DNA of 45,776 nt from a virus. Positions within the stretch are counted from its first letter, which is position 1. The number at the start of each line of letters is the position of its first letter. The notes under the pieces are model-generated. The model was given only the letters and a program-made list of their open reading frames with translations. It made no database searches and had not been told where the DNA came from. Positions 39,246 through 45,776 of this stretch are shown one piece after another. The stretch lies in IMG/VR virus record IMGVR_UViG_3300031379_000005, positions 1 through 45,776 of that record. One strand, given 5' to 3'. Both the position numbers and the translations under genes were made by a program.

Positions 39246-40013
39246 ATGAAAGACATAAATAAGATAGAAGCTGTAGACTTAGTAACGAGAGAGCTAGGTG
39301 GAAGGAGACTTCTATACTTAGCTTTATCTGGGTCTCATGCTTGGGGATTGGAAAGGGAAGATAGTGATATAGACCTGCGTGGTGTGTATCAAGACCCTAC
39401 AGAGAAGATTCTTAGCCTTCATCCAGGGAAGGACACTATAGAGTTCTCTGTTAATAATTATGATGTGCAACTCTATGAGGTCAAGAAGTTCTTTAATATG
39501 CTATGTAAGCATAATGGGAATATGGTCAGGTTACTGTGGCTACCAACCCTCTATGAGGATAATAGCATTGTTCCCTGGCTTAGTTTGGGGGATGCTTTTG
39601 TAACTAAAAAGCTAAGGAACTATTTCAGAGGGTACGCAGAGGGACAGAGGAAGAGAGCTATGTCCCAACGTGGAGGTAAGGCTCTACTCTACACCTACTC
39701 AGAGATGTTCTCTGGTCTGTGGGCTATGTACTACGGTATTATGGAGCATAACTTTATAAAGCTCTGGGATATGGCTTACCTCAAGGGATGGTACAAAGGT
39801 AAACTGCTTGTAGATTACTGGATGAATCGTCAGAAGGAAATCACAGATGAAGGTTGGCATAAGTTCTACTCTGAGTGGGAACAGTTATGTGATGTCCTTA
39901 ATAGGTTAGCAGATGAGTCTCATCTCCCTGAGAGCTATGACGGATACGAACACTGTAACGAGTTACTGTTAAAATTAAGAAGACAAGGAATGAGTAAATG
40001 GCAATATCAATAA
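39246..40013 (+). CDS. RNA-repair-type nucleotidyltransferase (PF10127/RlaP-like)
   Basis: 255 residues. Nucleotidyltransferase motif G-S-H-A-W-G-L-E-R-E-D-S-D-I-D-L-R-G-V (about 29-47) with the metal-binding D-x-D. A helical C-terminal half with Y-F-R-G-Y-A-E-G-Q and W-x-M-x-Y-L-K-G follows, as in the PF10127 family linked to RNA ligases. Located 14 bases after tRNA-Tyr. With the ligase at 28594 it could mend or extend damaged tRNA ends. The pairing is inference. Confidence 0.8.
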   Translation: MKDINKIEAVDLVTRELGGRRLLYLALSGSHAWGLEREDSDIDLRGVYQDPTEKILSLHPGKDTIEFSVNNYDVQLYEVKKFFNMLCKHNGNMVRLLWLPTLYEDNSIVPWLSLGDAFVTKKLRNYFRGYAEGQRKRAMSQRGGKALLYTYSEMFSGLWAMYYGIMEHNFIKLWDMAYLKGWYKGKLLVDYWMNRQKEITDEGWHKFYSEWEQLCDVLNRLADESHLPESYDGYEHCNELLLKLRRQGMSKWQYQ

Positions 40014-40702
40014 TTACAGACACCTTTGAACCCTTTGAGATAGCAGAGGAGATGAAGAAGAGTATCCCCGTTTCTACTTCTAGGTTACAACCACTAGGAA
40101 TGTGTGACTATCTATGGTGGGGATTTGACAACCACACTATCACAGTGGAGAGGAAGACTGTCTTTGACTTAGCAGGTAGGGTAGATGCACTGGAGAGACA
40201 GTTGAAGACTGCATTGAAACACGCTGATGAAGTGATATTGTTGATAGAGGGTGTATCTGAACCTATAGGTACTAATGACACAGTGCTATACCAACAGAAG
40301 AAGGATGGTACTATCTTCTACAAGAGCAGGGTTATCAACAGGTCTTATAAGTATTTCATGGGGTTTATCTGGAGACTTGATAAGCTAGGGATAAGTACCT
40401 TCCACACCTGTACCAAGAGGGGTACTGCTGAAGCTCTGGTGGAGTTCGTACAAGCATCTAACAAGGAAGAGTATACTACATTCAAGAGATACATTAGAGA
40501 GAAGCCTTATATACCTGACTCCAATCCACAAGTACAAACCCTAGTCAACATGGGTATAGGAATAAAGACCAGTGAGTTACTTATTGCTAAGTTCAAGACT
40601 GCATGGAAGACTATGAATGCTACACCTAAACAGATATGTGCTATAAAAGGATTGGGAGATAGCACGGTAGATAAAATAAATACACTTATAGGGAGGGAAT
40701 AA
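39998..40702 (+). CDS. XPF/ERCC4-type nuclease with helix-hairpin-helix
   Basis: 234 residues, overlapping the previous gene. The active-site signature V-E-R-K-T-V-x-D-L (ERKxxxD) lies near 50-58, preceded by M-C-D-Y-L. The C-terminal ~60 residues form two helix-hairpin-helix units (I-K-G-L-G-D-S-T-V). It should cut branched or flapped DNA during replication or recombination. Confidence 0.85.
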   Translation: MAISIITDTFEPFEIAEEMKKSIPVSTSRLQPLGMCDYLWWGFDNHTITVERKTVFDLAGRVDALERQLKTALKHADEVILLIEGVSEPIGTNDTVLYQQKKDGTIFYKSRVINRSYKYFMGFIWRLDKLGISTFHTCTKRGTAEALVEFVQASNKEEYTTFKRYIREKPYIPDSNPQVQTLVNMGIGIKTSELLIAKFKTAWKTMNATPKQICAIKGLGDSTVDKINTLIGRE

Positions 40703-40911
40703 TGAAAGTATTAGCAGAAAGGGTATTAGAGTTTCCATTACCAGTGTTTCCTGACCAAAATATAACATTGATTTATGGAGGAGAAGACCTTCTCACTAAA
40801 ACAGTGGATAGGGAGATGAGCATAACAAAGCTTGTGATATTTGATGTTGAAGAATCCGATGGATTAGGTGGTACGGGAATAGGTGGAGCATTTATAGAGG
40901 AGGAAAGGTAA
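40702..40911 (+). CDS. Small hypothetical protein
   Basis: 69 residues in TAATG overlap on both sides. Hydrophobic start, acidic end (DVEESDGLGGTGIGG). Located within the replication genes. Function unknown. Confidence 0.5.
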   Translation: MKVLAERVLEFPLPVFPDQNITLIYGGEDLLTKTVDREMSITKLVIFDVEESDGLGGTGIGGAFIEEER

Positions 40912-41273
40912 TGGACTTTACAAGAGAACAGAGTGATGCACACCTAGAAGCAGCATGGAAGGAGATAATCTACCGTTCCGTAGATGTTAGATTTACTTCC
41001 TTACTACAAGAGATATTTAACTTACATGAGAAGAAGGGTAGAGACTATGGTACAGATGAAGACCCACTAGCCAATGTTAGAGCCTCTGCTAAGTTAGGGG
41101 TAGAACCTTGGAGAGGAGTTGCAATACGTAGAGCAGATAAGTGGCAGAGACAAGCACGTTACCTCAAAACTGGAACACTAGCTAATGAGAGTTTTGAGGA
41201 TTCCCTACTAGATGATGTGGTCTATGCTTTGATTGAGTTAATCCTTTGGAGGGAAACAGTTGAACCAGACTGA
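40911..41273 (+). CDS. MazG-like/DUF1599-type all-helical NTP pyrophosphatase-like protein
   Basis: 120 residues. The order K-K-G-R-D-Y-G-T, R-R-A-D-K-W-Q-R-Q, E-S-F-E-D-S-L-L-D-D-V-V-Y-A-L-I is the all-alpha NTP-PPase pattern seen in phage DUF1599 proteins. Such enzymes handle unusual nucleotides or alarmones. Substrate unknown. It precedes the HTH gene by overlap. Confidence 0.7.
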   Translation: MDFTREQSDAHLEAAWKEIIYRSVDVRFTSLLQEIFNLHEKKGRDYGTDEDPLANVRASAKLGVEPWRGVAIRRADKWQRQARYLKTGTLANESFEDSLLDDVVYALIELILWRETVEPD

Positions 41274-41643
41274 GTTAGCTAAGAAGTTTGGTATCTCTGG
41301 CACCTACCTTAGTATGATTCTCAAAGGTCAGAGGAAAGCTCCTGAACGTTTCCGTTCACAGTTACCAGATAAGTTATATTCAAACAACATCAAGAACATA
41401 GAGGAGAGTAAGGAGTTCCGTAGTGATGACCCCATAGTAGACCTTGTAGTTAATGAAGAGCATGGTATCTTCCATAGGATGATAGAGGATTGGAAGCAGG
41501 GAGGGTATAAAGAAGATATACTAAGCTTCATTAACTCTGATAGATTTGCTCTCTTCCTAGCTGTTGTGAACCCTAAGATAGATGTGGGGGATATGAGAGA
41601 GAAGCTTAAAGAGAAGCTCTTCAGTATGAAGAAGAAGGCTTAG
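41260..41643 (+). CDS. HTH transcriptional regulator
   Basis: 127 residues from TTG 41260 (GGAGGG upstream). The N-terminal helix-turn-helix N-Q-T-E-L-A-K-K-F-G-I-S-G-T-Y-L-S-M-I-L is of the Xre/lambda Cro type. The C-terminal part is a different, helical oligomerisation-like region. It is the best candidate for the protein that reads one of the dyad operators here. It need not be a lysogeny repressor. Confidence 0.75.
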   Translation: MNQTELAKKFGISGTYLSMILKGQRKAPERFRSQLPDKLYSNNIKNIEESKEFRSDDPIVDLVVNEEHGIFHRMIEDWKQGGYKEDILSFINSDRFALFLAVVNPKIDVGDMREKLKEKLFSMKKKA

Positions 41644-41645
41644 AA

Positions 41646-41741
41646 ATTTTATGTGCTAATTGTAACCATATATATGAATATGAACAAGGAAGATATAAAG
41701 TTTATCTTCCTGGGTATACTAGAGAGGGGATAAGATTATGA
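41646..41741 (+). CDS. Cys-pair microprotein with apparent ATT start
   Basis: 31 residues when read from ATT 41646, 8 bases behind AGAAGG, and ending in an ATGA overlap with the polymerase start, which supports translation. Starts with L-C-A-N-C-N-H, a single zinc knuckle like the end of an HNH domain. It may also be the tail of a lost frame: a -1 shift at the AAG AAG AAG end of the HTH gene would fuse it to that protein. Confidence 0.4.
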   Translation: MLCANCNHIYEYEQGRYKVYLPGYTREGIRL

Positions 41742-43333
41742 TAGGATACCTTGGGAGAGGGCATTATGATAGCAGAGAGACGCTTTTGACTGAACTCTTC
41801 TCCAAGGATACCCTCTACCTTGACACTGAGACGGTATCCAAGACTGATACAACCCTGTTAGTTCTAGCCTTAGCATGGTCTCCAGAGGATGCAGTGTTCA
41901 TCAGTGCAGACGATGAGAACCTTGGGATGATAGCAGATGATATACTGTGTACTCCTATAGTAACACATAACGTCCTCTTTGATGCAGAGGTTATTAAGAA
42001 TAGATTTGGTAGTTATCCCCGTCATATAGGAGACTCTATGCTCCTTGCACAAGCTCTAGGTTATCCTCCTGCGTTAAAGAACTTATCATATACATTTAAC
42101 TTTAACTATACCAGTGTCATGTCCTTGCTCTATGAGGGTGGAGTGAAAGTTAAAAAGAAGACGCTAAGGGACTGTGATGTAGGTACTATGTGTAGAATAT
42201 GTGCTGAACACGCTATAGGATGCTGTAAGGTGTGGCAGGGACTACAGGGACAGAGTGATAATAAAGCATATAAGTTAGATTATATGTTAATACCTCTACT
42301 GTTAAGGATGAGAGAGGAAGGAATCAGAGTAGATACCAACCTAGTAGAACAGTGGGGAAGGGACTTAACAAAGAGATTAGAGTTCATTACCACAAGTTGT
42401 AGGGAGACTATAGATGATAAGGATTTCAAACCTACATCCACCAAACAGGTAGGTATCAAGCTCTCTGAGCTAGGCTTATTCACAGGTATCAACATTAAGT
42501 CTGGTTGGATGAAAACAGGTGAGGAAGTCCTTACACCCTATGCTGATGACTACCCTTTCATCAAGCTCTTACTTAAACACAGGGAGCTAAGTAAGCTTAA
42601 CTCTACTTACATCAAACCTCTCAAGGGTTTAGATAGAATATATCCCACATATCATATAGTACGAACAGGCAGGTTTGCTACGGGGAGAGAAACATATCCC
42701 ATTCAGACAGTACCTCCAGCCCTTAGAAACTTGTTCATACCTGAAGAGGGTGAGGTATGGTGGGATGCAGATGCTCATCAGATAGAGCCTTGCATTATGG
42801 CATACCTTAGTGATGATAAGGAGATGATTAGGGATGTCTCCACAGGTGATGTATATACTCCAATAGCCGAACGATATAATATCTCACGTGATGAGGCTAA
42901 GGTCTGGTTCTTGGCTACCACCTATGAGTCCAGGGAGTATGCAGATGTAGCAGAGGCTATATACCGTATGTATCCTAGATTCAAGGAGTGGTGTCAGGAG
43001 AAGAGGGATGAGGTTAAAGAGAAGGGCTACATAACCACTTACTTGGGAAGAGTGAGGACTGCTGAGAGTATGATAGAAGGGGAAGAGGATGGATACAATC
43101 CTATAATGAAAGCAGTTAATAGTGTAGTGCAGGGTACAGGAGCAGATATATTGAAGCTTGCAATGCTAAGGTTAGAACGCTTTGACCAGAAGATACTAAT
43201 GCACGATGAGTTGGGATTGTCTACCAGTGAGGTACTGCCAGATAATATATTAGATAACTTAGTAGAGTTCCCCATAGTGTGGAAGATAGGTACATCAACC
43301 AAAAATTGGGGAGATGCTTCTAAGGGAAGCTAA
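41738..43333 (+). CDS. Family A DNA polymerase with impaired exonuclease motif
   Basis: 531 residues, short for the family. Exo I Y-L-D-T-E-T (Asp29, Glu31) and Exo II H-N-V-L-F-D are present. Exo III, normally YxxxD, reads I-C-A-E-H (His158), so the proofreading site has lost its last Asp. Polymerase motif A has catalytic Asp345 in W-W-D-A-D-A-H-Q-I-E. Motif B reads R-D-E-A-K-V-W-F-L-A-T-T-Y-E, missing the usual Y-G. Motif C is M-H-D-E-L (Asp490). It is the likely replicative polymerase, perhaps paired with the separate exonuclease at 38415. Confidence 0.9.
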   Translation: MIGYLGRGHYDSRETLLTELFSKDTLYLDTETVSKTDTTLLVLALAWSPEDAVFISADDENLGMIADDILCTPIVTHNVLFDAEVIKNRFGSYPRHIGDSMLLAQALGYPPALKNLSYTFNFNYTSVMSLLYEGGVKVKKKTLRDCDVGTMCRICAEHAIGCCKVWQGLQGQSDNKAYKLDYMLIPLLLRMREEGIRVDTNLVEQWGRDLTKRLEFITTSCRETIDDKDFKPTSTKQVGIKLSELGLFTGINIKSGWMKTGEEVLTPYADDYPFIKLLLKHRELSKLNSTYIKPLKGLDRIYPTYHIVRTGRFATGRETYPIQTVPPALRNLFIPEEGEVWWDADAHQIEPCIMAYLSDDKEMIRDVSTGDVYTPIAERYNISRDEAKVWFLATTYESREYADVAEAIYRMYPRFKEWCQEKRDEVKEKGYITTYLGRVRTAESMIEGEEDGYNPIMKAVNSVVQGTGADILKLAMLRLERFDQKILMHDELGLSTSEVLPDNILDNLVEFPIVWKIGTSTKNWGDASKGS

Positions 43334-43409
43334 AAGTTTACAATAAAATTCGTTGAATGCAGAGAGTTTATCAAAGTTGTGGAGTATATACTCAGTTTAA
43401 GGAGTAACG

Positions 43410-43631
43410 ATGGACAGGGATGATTTCTTAGAGGCAGTAGAAAGCCACATCAATAGATGGCAAGCAATACTAGAACTGGCTAAACATAGCCCTGATATAG
43501 AAGAAGATAAGTATTTGTTTACCTTGGTAGAGGATGCTTTTGAATATACTAGGGATTTAGCTATTGAGGTCTGTGATAAGGAAAACCCTATTCCATTCTC
43601 TTCAAAGACCAGACATCAAAGAGGGATTTAG
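43410..43631 (+). CDS. Small acidic helical protein, end of the rightward block
   Basis: 73 residues, ATG 43410 with AAGGAG upstream. Helical and acidic (LFTLVEDAFEYTRDLAIEVC), basic end. It converges with the leftward neck-like gene, one base apart, with no evident terminator between. Function unknown. Confidence 0.5.
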   Translation: MDRDDFLEAVESHINRWQAILELAKHSPDIEEDKYLFTLVEDAFEYTRDLAIEVCDKENPIPFSSKTRHQRGI

Positions 43632-43632
43632 C

Positions 43633-44739
43633 TTATCTTTCACCAGCACCCTTCCTTGAACTTGAAGTCCCATGAGTTTCTACAGGATGACCAATCATAA
43701 CATAAAATTCATTCAACTTATCACTACCTGCTCTTAGTAGAGCTTCAGCAACAGTCAAGTAATCAGGAGCATTAGTCCTTTCTTTCTCAGCACGGTTCAG
43801 GTGAGCAGTAGCAGCATTCAACCAGGTCGTAGCTTCATTAGCATATCCAGCACCTATAGATGCTTGAGCCTTAGCATACTCAGCGTACACAGACCCTACA
43901 TTATCACCAGGAGTCACAGCATTGATAAGGTCATCACCAGCAGCAAGGAGAGTTACAGCAGCTTCTAATCTAGCAGGTATTTTACCTATTGCTATCTTAG
44001 CGTTAGTTACACTGGTTGCTCCCTCATCACTCTGAGCTACTGCGGTATCTACTGCGGTAGCAGCTTTATAGATATAAGCTCTAGCCTTGTTGATTAGAGC
44101 ATTACCACAACTTCCTGCTACTATAGCAGAGTTTAGATGGGAAGGATAGTTCCCTTCTGCTTCTAGGGTAGGAGCAAGGAATCTCTTGATATACTCTATA
44201 CGTAACAGTGTATCTTCTGCTAGGTACACATCATCCTTAATCCTCATGTAATCCCCTACAATCTCATAAGCTGGTAACTCCATAGGACTTCTATCTGCTG
44301 GATACTCCACCCTCTCTATTCGGATACAGTCAGGGATGTTACTTGATATGTTGAGTATCTGTGGGTCTAATTCATAATCCACAGTGTAAGCTCCATCTGC
44401 TAGGTTACTCCCTACCTCAGTGATTACTCCTGTTAGATAGTTGATAGTGTAATCATCATTGCGAGTCTTCTCATTACCTGACCCATCAGTTATTGTTTCA
44501 GAGTCAAACTTCACTGGATAATGTTCCAGTGTTCCAGTGTTACTAGCAATAGTTAGAGCCTCATCATCTATATCAGTCTCTCCTATCTCCAACTCTACTA
44601 TACTCTTATCTGGTATCAGTCTACTCATAAGGGATAATGTGGTCTCCATAGCAGTATTAACATCATCCTCAGAGTAGGTAGCGTTATCTTCATCCTGTAG
44701 CTCTAACAGTATCTTCTCTATTATCTCTTTCAGAAACAT
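43633..44739 (-). CDS. Neck/head-tail adaptor-like protein
   Basis: 368 residues from ATG 44739. The N-terminus (I-x-E-K-I-L-L-E-L-Q-D-E-D and later N-T-A-M-E-x-T-L-S-L-M-S-R-L) has the pattern of phage adaptor proteins. A beta part has P-A-D-R-S-P-M-E-L-P. The C-terminal ~170 residues are Ala-rich helices. Probably connects portal and tail. It would be the last gene of the leftward transcript if the genome is circular and has its own promoter. Confidence 0.6.
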   Translation of the reverse strand: MFLKEIIEKILLELQDEDNATYSEDDVNTAMETTLSLMSRLIPDKSIVELEIGETDIDDEALTIASNTGTLEHYPVKFDSETITDGSGNEKTRNDDYTINYLTGVITEVGSNLADGAYTVDYELDPQILNISSNIPDCIRIERVEYPADRSPMELPAYEIVGDYMRIKDDVYLAEDTLLRIEYIKRFLAPTLEAEGNYPSHLNSAIVAGSCGNALINKARAYIYKAATAVDTAVAQSDEGATSVTNAKIAIGKIPARLEAAVTLLAAGDDLINAVTPGDNVGSVYAEYAKAQASIGAGYANEATTWLNAATAHLNRAEKERTNAPDYLTVAEALLRAGSDKLNEFYVMIGHPVETHGTSSSRKGAGER

Positions 44740-44756
44740 TTTACTCTCCTATATAT

Positions 44757-44786
44757 ATTATAACATATAATATATGTTATAGTCAA
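44757..44786 (-). promoter_or_regulatory. Promoter with 21-base perfect dyad (neck gene)
   Basis: Minus strand: TTGACT (44781-44786), 18 bases, TATAAT (44757-44762). The span 44760-44780 is the perfect dyad ATAACATATA-N-TATATGTTAT, which covers the spacer and the edge of the -10 box. The -35 box overlaps the stop codon of the tail gene. It belongs with the AT-rich elements at 7655-7700 and 39107-39145. Confidence 0.85.
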
Positions 44787-45776
44787 CTCCCACTATAAGG
44801 CATAGTGAGTCCACTTAACTCTTTCTCAGTAGCTTCACTCTTCTTTTTCAACACCCATTTAGGGTACTGGAAGAGTCCTAATCCTCCACTCTCTGTAACC
44901 CATATCATCTCTTCCTTAACCTCTTCTAAGGTCTCTGGAAGGACTATAGGCTCTTTCTTCTCAGTTCTAGCACTAATACCTTGAGGTAACTGAAGACTGA
45001 ATGGTGCAGCGTTTAATCCCTCTGCACCCAGAGAGATAATCATTTGATATACTCCCCTATCATAGAATCTCTGGATACGTGTTACAATTCCCGTTACAGT
45101 ATTCCCTCTAGCGTCAATGGCTTCAACCCTCTCCCCTAGCTGTTGGAAACATATCCCCAACATCTCTATCCTACCACTGTTACTCATCTCTTGTATCTTA
45201 TTTAATTTAAGAGTAGATAAGCTCTTAGCAAAGGTAACGATGTCTTCTATATCTGCCCATTCTCCACCAGAACGAGCAGCTACTCCAGGGATAAGAGAAG
45301 GAGGAATTATCAAATTAGCATCCACCTCTCTACCTGAAGCATTGATACTATCATCATCCTTTGCTGTGCATTCTTCCTCATCGCTTGAACGGGGAGCTAC
45401 AACAGCGTCCTCATCACGATAACCATAGTAGTGGTCATCACCATCAGCGTACTCAGTGTAGTCTGGATTATCTGAACCATCGGGTAGCTTCTCAGCTATG
45501 TCCCTTCTATTCCCTGTTAGTTTCATATCTAGTACCCTAGTAGTAACACTATTAGGGAATACAACTTCCTTGCTTCTAATAGTTACATTCACTCCATGTC
45601 CACATTGATATGTAACAACTACATCATGGTAAGAAGGAACTATATATCTAATTTGACTACTTCCTCCTGTATTTCTCTGCAGCAGGTATCCACTACCAAA
45701 GTCTAACAGTCTCATTATAGCCTCTCTCTTGGTATTCCTAATCTCTATGTAGGGCTTAACCTGATTGAGCATATTC
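44783..45776 (-). CDS. C-terminal part of the large tail protein, partial (N-terminus off the window)
   Basis: About 330 residues, frame open to the window edge. They match the last part of the left-end gene (1-2942) but with substitutions and a longer acidic Asp/Tyr-rich loop near the middle (about 10 residues net). The stop is at 44783. The C-terminal ~45 residues, missing from the left copy because of the window edge, include a Trp-rich segment ending L-T-M-P-Y-S-G-S. The internal ATG at 45772 is not a true start, because the left copy continues upstream through this point. Confidence 0.8.
   Translation of the reverse strand, partial: NMLNQVKPYIEIRNTKREAIMRLLDFGSGYLLQRNTGGSSQIRYIVPSYHDVVVTYQCGHGVNVTIRSKEVVFPNSVTTRVLDMKLTGNRRDIAEKLPDGSDNPDYTEYADGDDHYYGYRDEDAVVAPRSSDEEECTAKDDDSINASGREVDANLIIPPSLIPGVAARSGGEWADIEDIVTFAKSLSTLKLNKIQEMSNSGRIEMLGICFQQLGERVEAIDARGNTVTGIVTRIQRFYDRGVYQMIISLGAEGLNAAPFSLQLPQGISARTEKKEPIVLPETLEEVKEEMIWVTESGGLGLFQYPKWVLKKKSEATEKELSGLTMPYSGS
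44916..45776 (+). repeat. Right copy of the terminal direct repeat
   Basis: Counterpart of bases 1-831, 861 bases long. The 30-base net excess is a multiple of three and lies mainly in the acidic loop. Differences are clustered rather than even, as expected from recombining strain variants. Confidence 0.85.

Noticed and set aside
41632-41741. Programmed -1 frameshift fusing the HTH protein with the downstream Cys-pair peptide
   Set aside because: The AAG AAG AAG run is not a standard slippery heptamer and no downstream hairpin is evident. Separate coupled translation is simpler.
45117-45422. Plus-strand open frame repeated at both window ends (also 202-402)
   Set aside because: It is the antisense of the conserved tail-gene segment. 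Its conservation follows from the minus-strand gene.

Overview
The window looks like a nearly complete genome of a tailed double-stranded DNA bacteriophage, probably assembled from an uncultured population. All genes are phage-like, tightly packed and often overlapping by 1-20 bases. There are two opposed transcription blocks. Promoters match the host sigma70 consensus (TTGACA / TATAAT, mostly with 18-base spacers), ribosome binding sites are strong (AGGAGG type), and Arg AGA/AGG and Ile ATA codons are heavily used. This fits a low-GC bacterial host using its own RNA polymerase. I cannot name the host. I see no tape-measure or tail-tube gene but do see a 1934-residue candidate ejection protein, so a short-tailed (podovirus-like) virion is the best guess.

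Minus-strand block, read right to left from about 21.4 kb to 1 and continuing at the right end (45.8 to 43.6 kb): candidate small terminase, a small basic protein, large terminase, portal, the giant polyvalent/ejection protein, scaffold, major capsid protein, candidate decoration protein, glycosyltransferase, LicD-like nucleotidyltransferase, small membrane proteins, tail and fibre proteins, an HNH endonuclease, a large fibronectin-like tail protein, and a neck/adaptor-like protein. The two window ends carry diverged copies of one coding segment (1-831 and 44916-45776). Joining them gives one open gene, so the genome is probably circular or circularly permuted, about 44.9 kb, with strain variation at the assembly overlap.

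Plus-strand block, 21.45-43.63 kb: HNH endonuclease followed by a compact folded RNA, then small zinc-binding and membrane proteins. A control region follows at about 23.2-23.9 kb with repeated promoter/operator units. About 25 very small early proteins come next, then a methyltransferase, RNA ligase and RepA-like helicase. After these lie a large folded non-coding RNA (34.05-34.49 kb), Cas4-like nuclease, SemiSWEET-like protein, trypsin-like protease, Sak4-like ATPase, DnaQ-like exonuclease, tRNA-Tyr, RNA-repair-type nucleotidyltransferase, XPF-type nuclease, MazG-like protein, HTH regulator and a family A DNA polymerase.

Together these encode a self-contained replication and recombination set (helicase, polymerase, exonuclease, branched-DNA nuclease, annealing-type ATPase), an RNA-repair pair with a tRNA, and a virion-building cassette that may glycosylate its own particles. 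The most unusual elements are the 34 kb structured RNA, the RNA after the HNH gene, a 57-base element present in inverted orientation at 22.1 and 32.6 kb, and several promoters whose spacers contain different perfect dyads.
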